From positions 21,739-49,873 of the forward strand of contig HF986887.1 of NCBI GenBank assembly GCA_000431075.1: 28,135 nucleotides of DNA, read 5' to 3'. How positions within the stretch are numbered: position 1 is the stretch's first letter; the number at the start of each line of letters is the position of its first letter. Under the pieces are notes generated by a model. The model saw only the letters and a list, made by a program, of their open reading frames with translations. It did no database searches and had not been told where the DNA came from. Origin of the DNA: Firmicutes bacterium CAG:555. Lineage in GTDB: Bacteria > Bacillota > Clostridia > Oscillospirales > Oscillospiraceae. This document shows positions 1-6,854 of the stretch, piece after piece. A program made the position numbers and the translations under genes.

Positions 1-329
1 AGCTTGTCGAACAGCTTTGCGACATCTTCGATAATGATGTCCTGCTCGGCGTGGCAGATACGCAGGTGCTCGCCTCGCAAGCCCTGAGTGTGACGGTCGA
101 CCATCATGGGGACGGCCAGATAACTGGACATCCATCGATAACGGAACATAGCCTTGATATTGCGGGGCTTTGAAAGGACTATTCTGAACATATTAAACCA
201 GTTGTAAAGCCATCTGGAGTAATCATAAAGCGTATCGACGACGCCTCGCCACTCACGGTGGCTTCTGTAACGCTTGCCCTTAAGATACACTTTGCCAAAG
301 TTTTTTGTACCAATTCGCTTGTCAGACAT
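1..329 (-). CDS. Partial protein, probable partner subunit of the adjacent dehydratase-like protein
   Basis: The first 109 residues of a minus-strand gene are present, and the rest runs off the left edge. It starts MSDKRIGTKNFGKVYLKGKR and is basic and rich in aromatic residues, with no motif I can name. Its ATG (329-327) overlaps the TAA stop (331-329) of the dehydratase-like gene by one base, so the two are translationally coupled. Dehydratases of the HgdAB/BcrBC type are heterodimers encoded side by side, so a second dehydratase subunit is a reasonable guess from position. The visible N-terminus itself does not prove it. An activator ATPase or an unrelated protein remain possible. Confidence 0.6.
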   Translation of the reverse strand, partial: MSDKRIGTKNFGKVYLKGKRYRSHREWRGVVDTLYDYSRWLYNWFNMFRIVLSKPRNIKAMFRYRWMSSYLAVPMMVDRHTQGLRGEHLRICHAEQDIIIEDVAKLFDK

Positions 330-1522
330 TACTTAACACCTCCGTTGATCTTTTTGATTTCAAGGCTTTCGACGAACGCCTGAACACGGGTACGCAGCTG
401 GCCGATGCTTGCGCCGACATTGTACGGACGATCAATGGACAGCACGGGATAGTGATACTCATCATGAAGAATATGCGAGCCCATCATCCTTTCGTACGCC
501 CAAGGGTCGCAGAATTTGATCTGCTCGTAGATAATGCCCTCGGCATTATATTCCTTGGCAAGGTCGTTGACATATGCACGACGCGCATTCATTTTTGCGG
601 TGTCCATATATCTCGGGCACTGTATCGAATTCATGTAATGACGGCAAACCTGCGTAAGCGCATCTTCCTCGTCATTGAGGACTATCGGATTTCTGCCGGG
701 CAGCGAGCCGTAGCAGAAGCGGTCGATGCATACATACGCACCGCATTCTTCAACGAGTCTTATAAAGTCCACATCGTCGATCTCGGAGCCTACGATGGCA
801 ACACGGGCACGGAAGCCGTTGTTTTCATCAGGCTCACGGCTCTTGAGCTCTTCAAGAGTTTCCTCGAGCTTGTCGATGATAAGATGCTTCGGAGCGGCAT
901 AGGTCGCCAGCGTGATAATATGATACTCATAGCCGGTGATCCTCGGTTTTTCCTCTTTGCGGAAGTCGCCGATGGCACGGATGAGCTCGCACACACGGTT
1001 GTGTTCGGCAACCGACTTGCGAATGGCGGCATCGGAGGTGTCAATGCCGAAAGTCTCACCGAGCGGCTTCAGAATGTGATTTTTGCACTGGAGCGTGTAG
1101 AGATTAAGGCCGTTGTCGTCGGCCTTCATGGGTATCTCCATGTACTCATAGAAGAACTTTTCTTTGTCCATCGTTTTGAGAAGCTCCATGTTTTCGACGC
1201 AGCGATTCATCATGGTGCATCCATCTGGAGTGATGATGCAGTCGGCAAAGTTGAAGCCGCCCTCGATGGCTCTTTCAAGCAGTGCTCTCGAATACTCGCA
1301 AAGGAAGCTGGTCAGATAGTATGTACCCATTTCCATGGATCCGGTGCGGGGAGCACGAAGCCGCACGGAAAAAGCGCCGGGAAGGTTCAGCAGCGGCTCG
1401 GGAACATTTTCGCAGGTGTATGCCACGCATACCTTTCCTTCGCCCTGCGCCTGCAGGATTAGCTCATTTTGGGCCTCTTGAAGGAGGTTTTCAAAATACA
1501 GCAGATGCTTTAAATCTTTCAT
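329..1522 (-). CDS. 2-hydroxyacyl-CoA dehydratase / benzoyl-CoA reductase family subunit (HgdB/BcrB-like)
   Basis: This 397-residue protein has the layout of the HgdB/BcrB/FldC family. An early Cys sits in AYTCENVPEPLL (C37), a second in ITPDGCTMMNRC (C102, C108), and a third in the late KFCDPW motif (C338). The family C-terminal signature GQLRTRVQAF is also present. Family members bind a [4Fe-4S] or double-cubane cluster through three such Cys and perform radical dehydration or low-potential reduction of acyl-CoA or other substrates, activated by an ATP-dependent reductase. No activator is visible here; it may lie left of the window. The start has a CGGAGA ribosome site 7 nt upstream. The gene follows hypB after a 121 nt gap and overlaps the next gene by one base. 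The substrate cannot be told from sequence. Confidence 0.82.
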   Translation of the reverse strand: MKDLKHLLYFENLLQEAQNELILQAQGEGKVCVAYTCENVPEPLLNLPGAFSVRLRAPRTGSMEMGTYYLTSFLCEYSRALLERAIEGGFNFADCIITPDGCTMMNRCVENMELLKTMDKEKFFYEYMEIPMKADDNGLNLYTLQCKNHILKPLGETFGIDTSDAAIRKSVAEHNRVCELIRAIGDFRKEEKPRITGYEYHIITLATYAAPKHLIIDKLEETLEELKSREPDENNGFRARVAIVGSEIDDVDFIRLVEECGAYVCIDRFCYGSLPGRNPIVLNDEEDALTQVCRHYMNSIQCPRYMDTAKMNARRAYVNDLAKEYNAEGIIYEQIKFCDPWAYERMMGSHILHDEYHYPVLSIDRPYNVGASIGQLRTRVQAFVESLEIKKINGGVK

Positions 1523-1581
1523 GTTTTTTCTCCGTTCATCATCAGAAACAATCTCCCTGTTATTTTCAGACTGTTTGGGAT

Positions 1582-1595
1582 GTTATAATATTAAC
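1582..1595. promoter_or_regulatory. AT-rich palindrome between hypB and the dehydratase-like gene
   Basis: GTTATAATATTAAC is an inverted repeat (GTTA-N6-TAAC) in the 121 nt gap between hypB and the dehydratase-like gene. On the minus strand a TTGCAA lies upstream with a loosely matching AT-rich -10 region. A separate weak promoter or operator for the dehydratase pair is possible, but the match is poor and the gene may simply be read from the upstream operon. Confidence 0.25.
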
Positions 1596-1643
1596 ACTTT
1601 CGTTGCGGATTGCAATAGGTATCGTTGTATTTTTTATCAGAGC

Positions 1644-2321
1644 TTAAGAATTCCATTGTGCCGTCTGCTCACGCAGCCAGTCGCACCACGCCTCGACACC
1701 CTCTCCGGTCTTGGCGCTGATGGGGAAAATTTTAATGCTGGGATTGCGCATTCTGGCGAACTCGACGACCTTATCCATGTCAAAATCAAAATACGGCAAA
1801 ACATCTATCTTGTTTATAATAAGTGCATCGCAGACCTGGAATATGAGCGGATACTTCAGGGGCTTGTCATGTCCTTCCGGAACGGAAAGGATCATTGCGT
1901 TTTTGGCTGCCCCAGTATCGAACTCTGCCGGGCACACAAGATTACCGACATTTTCGAGTACAACGAGATCGAGGTCATCCATGCCCATCTGCTCAAGTCC
2001 CTGACGGCTCATATCCGCATCAAGGTGACACATTCCGCCGGTATGCAGTTGGATGACCTTTTTGACGCCGGTATCGGAAATGCGTTCGGCGTCAACATCG
2101 GAATCGATATCGGCTTCCATGATACCGATATTCATCTGCCCGCACAGCTGCTCGATGGTCCGGGTGAGCGTAGTCGTTTTGCCGCTGCCGGGTGACGACA
2201 TGAGATTGAGCATGAAGCATTTATTCTGCTTCATCTCGGCACGAAGCACATCGGCCGCATCATCGTTTGCCTTAAAAATATTTTGCTTTATTTCATAAAC
2301 CTTATACTGTCCCATATCCAT
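1644..2321 (-). CDS. hypB: HypB-type nickel-insertion GTPase
   Basis: This is a 225-residue P-loop GTPase of the HypB/UreG class. Visible motifs are the Walker A SSPGSGKT (about residues 43-49), the acidic EADIDSDVDAERI switch segment, and the metal-site residues C98-H99 in TGGMCHLDAD. C130 follows in NVGNLVCPAEFD, and the guanine-specificity NKID is at 170-173. In HypB proteins the CH...C set binds Ni/Zn at the dimer interface and GTP hydrolysis drives nickel delivery. The optional N-terminal nickel-binding CxxCGC and His-rich extensions are absent. It starts 14 nt after the hypA stop with an AGGCGG site, so hypA and hypB are one unit. No hydrogenase genes are in the window, so its client enzyme is unknown. 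Confidence 0.93.
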   Translation of the reverse strand: MDMGQYKVYEIKQNIFKANDDAADVLRAEMKQNKCFMLNLMSSPGSGKTTTLTRTIEQLCGQMNIGIMEADIDSDVDAERISDTGVKKVIQLHTGGMCHLDADMSRQGLEQMGMDDLDLVVLENVGNLVCPAEFDTGAAKNAMILSVPEGHDKPLKYPLIFQVCDALIINKIDVLPYFDFDMDKVVEFARMRNPSIKIFPISAKTGEGVEAWCDWLREQTAQWNS

Positions 2322-2335
2322 ATCACGCCGCCTGT

Positions 2336-2680
2336 TCAGCAGGCGACTATCTCCTTAATATTCATTTCCTGACCTTGCTGGAGCCATGTGTTTCCGCTTC
2401 CGCAATGGGGACATGTCTTGCCGTGTTCGAGCGTGGGATAGGTGCTCTTGCAGTTGTCGCACCATGTTATGGCGGGGATGATCTCGTATTTGAATTCGGT
2501 GTGCTCAATAAGCGGAGTTTTCTTTGCATACCAATTCCAGCAGTCGGCCAGATACTCCGGAACGATGCCGGAAACCTCGCCAAACTCCAGCGTTACAGAC
2601 TGAATATCGGTAAGCGAATTTTCTTTTGCAATTTTATCGACCTGTTCTATAACATAGGTCACAATGCTTAGCTCGTGCAT
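2336..2680 (-). CDS. hypA: HypA-type metallochaperone (copy 1)
   Basis: This 114-residue protein begins MHEL, where His2 is the conserved nickel ligand of HypA. It contains the zinc site as CDNC and CPHC separated by a short basic loop, and ends NIKEIVAC. HypA partners with HypB to deliver nickel to [NiFe]-hydrogenase or urease. I chose the ATG at 2680 because MHEL must be N-terminal for function and an AAAGGA ribosome site precedes it; the reading frame remains open further upstream. It lies 86 nt after the oxidoreductase stop, with a hairpin in the gap, and 14 nt before hypB. A second intact copy lies at 16016-16360. Confidence 0.94.
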   Translation of the reverse strand: MHELSIVTYVIEQVDKIAKENSLTDIQSVTLEFGEVSGIVPEYLADCWNWYAKKTPLIEHTEFKYEIIPAITWCDNCKSTYPTLEHGKTCPHCGSGNTWLQQGQEMNIKEIVAC

Positions 2681-2717
2681 GACAGTCCTTTCTATCGTCA
2701 AAAATGTCTTAATTAGC

Positions 2718-2750
2718 GTCAAAGGTGCGGATCTCTCCTGCACCTTTGAC
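2718..2750 (-). other. Intercistronic stem-loop between oxidoreductase and hypA
   Basis: GTCAAAGGTGC and GCACCTTTGAC form a perfect 11 bp stem, extended inward by GGA/TCC around a short loop. It lies in the 86 nt gap between the oxidoreductase stop and hypA. No U-run follows immediately on the minus-strand transcript, so it is not a classic terminator. An RNA-processing or mRNA-stabilising element, or partial attenuation between the flavoprotein and chaperone genes, would fit. The second oxidoreductase-hypA unit has only a 20 nt gap and no such hairpin. Confidence 0.6.
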
Positions 2751-2766
2751 CTTGCTCCGGGAAATA

Positions 2767-5535
2767 TTATTTGCCGGAAAGCTGCTTTTTGATTATCTTG
2801 ACCTGACGCTTTGCGGCGTACGGTGCTATTGCCTTGAATTTGTCCTCAGCAGGGATCATCTTGCTGTTCTGCGGACGGTTGCGCCTGAGGTGGATTGCGT
2901 CAAATTCGCACTTTGTGGTGCAGATACCGCAGCCGATGCACTTGTTCGGGTCAACAACGCTGCGGCCGCAGCTCAGGCAGCGGGAAGCCTCGGACTTGAT
3001 CTGCTCCTCGGTGAAGGTTACACGGTCGTCCTGCATGGTGAGGACCTTCTTCTTGTCGATGGCGACCTCGCATCTTGCGGGCTTCTTGTACTTCTCGGCG
3101 GGCAGAGTGATGTTCTCCTTGTCCAGCTCCTTGAACTCACGCAGGTTGCGGTGGATGGTCAGCGTCTGGCCAACATTTACGAAGCGGTGGATCGAAACCG
3201 CACCCTCACGACCGGATGCGATAGCATCGATGGTGTACTTCGGGCCGGTAGCGCAGTCGCCGCCGACGAAAATGTCGTCTTCCTCGGTCTGGAAGGTGAC
3301 GGCATCATGACCGATGAGGCTGCCGTCGGCAGTCTCTGCCTTGGTGCCTGCAAGGACGGAACCGTACTCGGAGCGCTGGCCGATAGCGACCAAAACATTG
3401 GAGCAGGGAACCGTGATGGTCTCGTTCTCATCATAGACGGGTGCAAATCTGCCGTTTTCGTCCCGCACGGAGGTGCAGCGCATCAGCTCAATGGCAGTGA
3501 CCTTGCCGTTTTCGCCGATAACGGCCTTGGGTGCCCACGAATTATTGATGACGACTCCGTCGGCAAGGCCGGCATTCTTCTCGTCGGGAACGGTGGGCAT
3601 TTCCTCGTCCTTTTCAAGGCAGTACATATTGACACTGCCGCTTGTCAGGCGACGAGCCGCACGGGCAACATCGATCGCTGCGTTGCAGCCCCCGATGACG
3701 ATGACATCGCCGGTAAGCTTCTTGGTCTTGCCGCTGTTGACCGAACGCAGGAAGTCAAGACCGCCGAGAACGCCCTTGAGCTCTTCGCCGGGGATATTCA
3801 GCTTGGCGGCCTTCTGCAGGCCGACAGCAACATAGAACGCCTTGAAGCCCTCGTCACGCAGCTGTTGGATGGTGACATCCTTGCCGACCTCTACGCCGCA
3901 GCGGAACTCAACGCCCATCTCACGCAGAACATCGATCTCGGACTTGACGACATCCTTGCCGATACGGAAAGACGGGATGCCGTTTACGAGCATACCGCCG
4001 GGGACGGCTTCCTTCTCGAATACGACGGGGCTGTAGCCTTCGATTGCGAGGAAGTATGCGCAGGACATACCGGCAGGGCCTGCGCCGATAATTGCGATCT
4101 TCTGATCGAATTTCTCATGGGTGCAGGACACCATAGGCGGCACATAGCGATGCTCGGCCTTCATATCCTGCTCGGCGATGAACTTCTTGATCTCATCAAT
4201 TGCAAGAGGCTCGTCAACGGTACCGCGGGTGCATGCGTCCTCGCAATACTTGCGGCAGATGCTTCCGCAGACTGCCGGGAAGGGGTTATCCTTCTTTATG
4301 AGCTTGAGAGCGTCGGCATAGCGTCCGTCTGCAGCCATCTTTATGTAGCCCTGAATAGCAATGTGAGCCGGGCATGCGACCTTGCAGGGTGCGGTGCCGG
4401 TGGGCCAAGTCTGGATAGAGCCGTTCTCGTTTTTGTAATCCTTGTTCCAGTGATCCTCGCCCCACTTGGTGTCGTCGGGCAGCTCGTGGCGTGGATACTC
4501 GATGGGACCTTCCTTGGTGCAGAGCTTCTGACCGAGGCGGACGGCGCCTGCCGGGCAGGTCTCGACACATTTGCCGCATGCGACACACTTTTTGGGATCG
4601 GTCTCTGCGGTGTAGGCGGAAGCGGAAAGATTCGGGGTATTGAACAGCTGCGAGGTGCGCAGTGCGTTGCAGACGCCTACGGCGCAGTTGCAGATACCGA
4701 ATATCTTGTTCTCGCCGTCGATGTTGGTTATCTGATGCACATAGCCCTTGTCCTCGGCCTTCTGGAGGATCTCCATAGCCTCTTCATAGGTTATGTCACG
4801 GCCATGGTTTGTCTCACGGCAGTAGTCTGCAAAATCGCCGACGCCGATGCACCATTCGCCTTCGATATCGCCCGAGCCCTCGCCGCGGATGCGCTGCTGC
4901 TTACGGCAGGAGCATACGGAAACACCGATATGACCCTCGTACTTCTTCAGCCAGTGGCTGAGATGCTCGATCGGAAGGGACTTGCTTTCTGCGGGAATGG
5001 CCTTCTCAACGGGAATAACATGCATGCCGATGCCGGCTCCTCCGGGAGGTACCAGCTCGGTGATGCCCGCCAGAGGCAGATATGCCATACGCTCGAAGAA
5101 GTCAGCAGTCTCGGGGTACATATCCGACTGCTCGGGGTTTATCATCATGATCTCTGCGCTGCCGGGAACGAACATATCCAGCACCCAGCGCTTCTCATGA
5201 TTCGGGTTCTTGCCGTCGAGATTTTCCCAGTGGAACTCGACAAGACCGCTCTCGCTTACGGCCTGCATGGCCTTCTCGAGGTAGGCTCTGTCAAACTGGG
5301 GGTTTTTTGCGGCCAGCTGCTCGATGGTCAGCGGCACGCGCTTTTTCATGGTCAGGCAGATGTCGAGTATATCATCGGCCATCTTCTGGTCATACTTGTA
5401 TGCGGTGTACTTCAATGCGGAATTGATGCCAAGATATTCCGGGGATTCGGGTGTGATCTTGTCCTTGCCGAGAAGGACTGTGGCACGGTCGGTGATCACC
5501 TTACCGAGTTTTGCGATCTTTTGATCTTTTGTCAT
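2767..5535 (-). CDS. Multi-cluster Fe-S/FAD/NAD(P) oxidoreductase, GltD/NfnL-like core (copy 1)
   Basis: This is a 922-residue soluble flavoprotein. Residues 1-310 are an extension I do not recognise, with Cys at 208, 210, 229, 239, 282, 284 and 289. A 4Fe-4S motif follows (C317xxC320xxC323xxxC327), then a DPYD/GltD-type Cys domain (C384, C388, C423, C427, C431, C435). The FAD site GAGPAG is at 484-489 and the pyridine-nucleotide site at 614-620. The second FAD motif VGGDC is near 757-761, and a C-terminal ferredoxin motif (C866xxC869xxC872xxxC876) ends the chain. Such proteins move electrons between NAD(P)H and ferredoxin-like clusters. The nucleotide site reads GGCNAA, not GGGNxA, and lacks the downstream YRR. 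ATG 5535 is preferred because AGGAGG lies 9 nt upstream; an upstream TTG overlaps that spacer. It heads the hypA-hypB-dehydratase cluster. Confidence 0.88.
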   Translation of the reverse strand: MTKDQKIAKLGKVITDRATVLLGKDKITPESPEYLGINSALKYTAYKYDQKMADDILDICLTMKKRVPLTIEQLAAKNPQFDRAYLEKAMQAVSESGLVEFHWENLDGKNPNHEKRWVLDMFVPGSAEIMMINPEQSDMYPETADFFERMAYLPLAGITELVPPGGAGIGMHVIPVEKAIPAESKSLPIEHLSHWLKKYEGHIGVSVCSCRKQQRIRGEGSGDIEGEWCIGVGDFADYCRETNHGRDITYEEAMEILQKAEDKGYVHQITNIDGENKIFGICNCAVGVCNALRTSQLFNTPNLSASAYTAETDPKKCVACGKCVETCPAGAVRLGQKLCTKEGPIEYPRHELPDDTKWGEDHWNKDYKNENGSIQTWPTGTAPCKVACPAHIAIQGYIKMAADGRYADALKLIKKDNPFPAVCGSICRKYCEDACTRGTVDEPLAIDEIKKFIAEQDMKAEHRYVPPMVSCTHEKFDQKIAIIGAGPAGMSCAYFLAIEGYSPVVFEKEAVPGGMLVNGIPSFRIGKDVVKSEIDVLREMGVEFRCGVEVGKDVTIQQLRDEGFKAFYVAVGLQKAAKLNIPGEELKGVLGGLDFLRSVNSGKTKKLTGDVIVIGGCNAAIDVARAARRLTSGSVNMYCLEKDEEMPTVPDEKNAGLADGVVINNSWAPKAVIGENGKVTAIELMRCTSVRDENGRFAPVYDENETITVPCSNVLVAIGQRSEYGSVLAGTKAETADGSLIGHDAVTFQTEEDDIFVGGDCATGPKYTIDAIASGREGAVSIHRFVNVGQTLTIHRNLREFKELDKENITLPAEKYKKPARCEVAIDKKKVLTMQDDRVTFTEEQIKSEASRCLSCGRSVVDPNKCIGCGICTTKCEFDAIHLRRNRPQNSKMIPAEDKFKAIAPYAAKRQVKIIKKQLSGK

Positions 5536-5605
5536 AGTTAGCAACCTCCTGATTTTTTGATCCTGTTACACTTTGCTTGTGAATTAAATATCAACTCCTG
5601 AGCGC

Positions 5606-5634
5606 AGAGTAACTTTTTTGTTCAAAATAGTCAA
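5606..5634 (-). promoter_or_regulatory. Promoter of the oxidoreductase-hypAB operon
   Basis: On the minus strand TTGACT (5634-5629) and TACTCT (5611-5606) are separated by exactly 17 bp, predicting a transcript start near 5599 and a leader of about 64 nt before ATG 5535. It faces the TetR promoter across about 70 bp. Confidence 0.6.
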
Positions 5635-5658
5635 TATACATGCCGCAAATTCGACAAA

Positions 5659-5688
5659 TCTCACAAAATTATTGCAAAAAATTTGAGA
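5659..5688. promoter_or_regulatory. Imperfect inverted repeat between the divergent promoters
   Basis: TCTCACAAAATT and AAAAATTTGAGA form an imperfect inverted repeat in the TetR/oxidoreductase intergenic region, between the two predicted promoters. It is a candidate regulator-binding site; the AT-rich context makes chance similarity likely. Confidence 0.3.
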
Positions 5689-5698
5689 ATAAACATCG

Positions 5699-5717
5699 TC
5701 GATTAGTTGACAATCGA
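5699..5717. promoter_or_regulatory. Candidate TetR operator palindrome
   Basis: TCGATT-N7-AATCGA is a perfect 6+6 palindrome spanning the -35 box of the tetR promoter. A divergent TetR-family regulator that represses itself and its neighbour commonly binds such a site. Assignment to this regulator is inference from position. Confidence 0.5.
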
Positions 5718-5735
5718 AAACAAATAGTCTAAAAT
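5707..5735 (+). promoter_or_regulatory. Promoter of the tetR gene
   Basis: TTGACA (5707-5712) and TAAAAT (5730-5735) are separated by 17 bp. The predicted start of transcription is near 5742. The -10 box includes the ATG at 5734, which therefore cannot be the translation start of the mRNA made from this promoter. Confidence 0.7.
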
Positions 5736-5772
5736 GTTTTTAAAACACGAACAGTTTGGCGGGTGGGTTTTT

Positions 5773-6378
5773 TTGCAGGATTTGTCGCACAAAGTCAAGG
5801 AAAACATAGCAAAATGCGCAATTGAGCTGTTCAAGTCGGAAGGCTACGATAGCGTTAGTGTCAATGAAATATGCGAGAAGGCAAATGTCTCGAGGTCGGT
5901 GTTTTACACGATGTTCAAGGGAAAGCGGGGTATACTCGATTATGTCGTTTCAAAACCGCAGCAAAATGATGACGAGGGATTTCGTCGCTTTGCGGACGCC
6001 GAGAACGATTTTGAGCGCATCTGGCAGCTGTTTGAACGGTTTATATTCATTGCTCTCGATTTTGGGCCGAAGCTGACAAGCAGGCTGTTTATCATGCAGT
6101 TTGAGTCGCCTCAGGGAATAAGGGATGCGGTACACGCACTTGACGATCTGTTTGCCACGCTCGCAAAAAACTGCGCTAAAAACGGGATAATCGAGACGGA
6201 GGAGCCGCCTGAGCTCCTGTCGCGTATTGCGACTGACCTTATTATTCACGAGCTTTATGTTTGGTGCAGCCAGAACGGGAATTTTTCGCTGCGAGAGCGG
6301 GCACGCCAGTACGCCGAGATTGCTTACCATGTCAAGCCGCAGTACCGAATGACACCGGAGCAGCATGCGGCGCTGTAA
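5773..6378 (+). CDS. TetR/AcrR-family transcriptional regulator
   Basis: The N-terminal helix-turn-helix reads IAKCAIELF, then a segment ending NEICEKANVSRSVFYTMF, which is the classic TetR pattern. A helical ligand-binding domain follows. The frame is open from an ATG at 5734, but that ATG overlaps the -10 box and has no ribosome site. A TTG at 5773, preceded by a G-rich GGCGGGTGGG segment about 6 nt upstream, gives a 201-residue protein with a normal-length TetR N-terminus, so I prefer it. It is divergent from the oxidoreductase-hypAB-dehydratase cluster and probably controls it and itself. The ligand is unknown; an acyl-CoA or substrate of the dehydratase is a guess from context. Confidence 0.85.
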   Translation: MQDLSHKVKENIAKCAIELFKSEGYDSVSVNEICEKANVSRSVFYTMFKGKRGILDYVVSKPQQNDDEGFRRFADAENDFERIWQLFERFIFIALDFGPKLTSRLFIMQFESPQGIRDAVHALDDLFATLAKNCAKNGIIETEEPPELLSRIATDLIIHELYVWCSQNGNFSLRERARQYAEIAYHVKPQYRMTPEQHAAL

Positions 6379-6420
6379 GCAAAGCGGTTTGCAATGCCCA
6401 TTATAAATTAAGGAGTCGCT

Positions 6421-6531
6421 ATGCACGAGATCGGAGTTGTCCGCCCAATGGTCAAAACCGTCACCGATTTTGCCGAGCAAAACGACATTAAGGATTTTCT
6501 CATCCGCGAGATACACATATCCGAAGACTGA
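6421..6531 (+). pseudogene. Internally deleted hypA remnant (36 codons)
   Basis: A good AAGGAG site 5 nt upstream leads into MHEIGVVRPMVKTVTDFAEQ, which is a HypA N-terminus (MHE, then the amphipathic helix). The frame then passes straight into KDFLIREIHISED, which matches the C-terminal end of HypA (compare EYVIKEIEAY and MNIKEIVAC in the two intact copies). The central sheet and the entire CxxC/CxxC zinc site, roughly 80 codons, are missing without loss of frame. It lies 42 nt after the tetR stop and ends a few bases before a hairpin-bounded repeat-like block. It is most simply a decayed gene. A retained mini-protein keeping the nickel-binding His2 is possible but speculative. Confidence 0.7.
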
Positions 6532-6539
6532 AAACATTT

Positions 6540-6826
6540 GGGCTCCATGTTTACCATGGAGCCCCTCAGCGTACAAAAGTCAGAGACTTTTTTATACGCT
6601 TCAAAAACGCCACATTTTTTGTAAAAATAAATTTTCACAAAAAATCTCGCTGCGCTCGTCAAAAAGCCTGATACAACTGATAAATCAGTTTTTCAGTCGT
6701 TTTTGATGGCTATGATCCAATTGCGAGCGGGGGCTTACCCCCCTCGCACTCCCCCGCTGTACACTTGTCTTTACTAAACAGCTTGGATTTTTAAACAGGC
6801 TGTAGTGCTCCATGTCTACATGGAGC
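6540..6826. repeat. Hairpin-rich non-coding block bounded by two similar palindromes (possible MITE-like element)
   Basis: The block opens with a palindrome with 10 bp arms (GGGCTCCATG / CATGGAGCCC, 6540-6564). It closes with a related one (GCTCCATGT / ACATGGAGC, 6807-6826), each followed by CCC. Between them are further hairpins: GCGTA..AAAGTC/GACTTT..TACGC at 6569-6599, CTGAT-AA-ATCAG, and a G-tract/C-tract hairpin near 6721-6747. No coding sequence is visible. This fills most of the 323 nt between the hypA remnant and the amidohydrolase. The first hairpin may also act as a terminator for tetR. A small non-autonomous mobile element or a genome-wide intergenic repeat would fit; only a copy-number search can decide. 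Confidence 0.45.
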
Positions 6827-6854
6827 CCATTTTAGAAGTGAAAGGAATTAGGTT

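Noticed and set aside
305..1462. 385-codon plus-strand frame opposite the dehydratase-like gene
   Set aside because: The minus-strand protein has recognisable family motifs and a ribosome site, while the plus-strand frame has neither.
2725..5541. Open frame of over 900 codons on the plus strand opposite the first oxidoreductase
   Set aside because: It is the antisense shadow of a clearly conserved multi-domain gene. Its translation is a low-complexity mix of Leu, Ala, Gly, Val, Asp and Cys without family motifs, and it has no ribosome site.
5734..5772. ATG 5734 as the start of the TetR regulator
   Set aside because: It overlaps the TAAAAT -10 box of a 17-bp-spaced promoter and has no Shine-Dalgarno sequence; the TTG at 5773 fits better.
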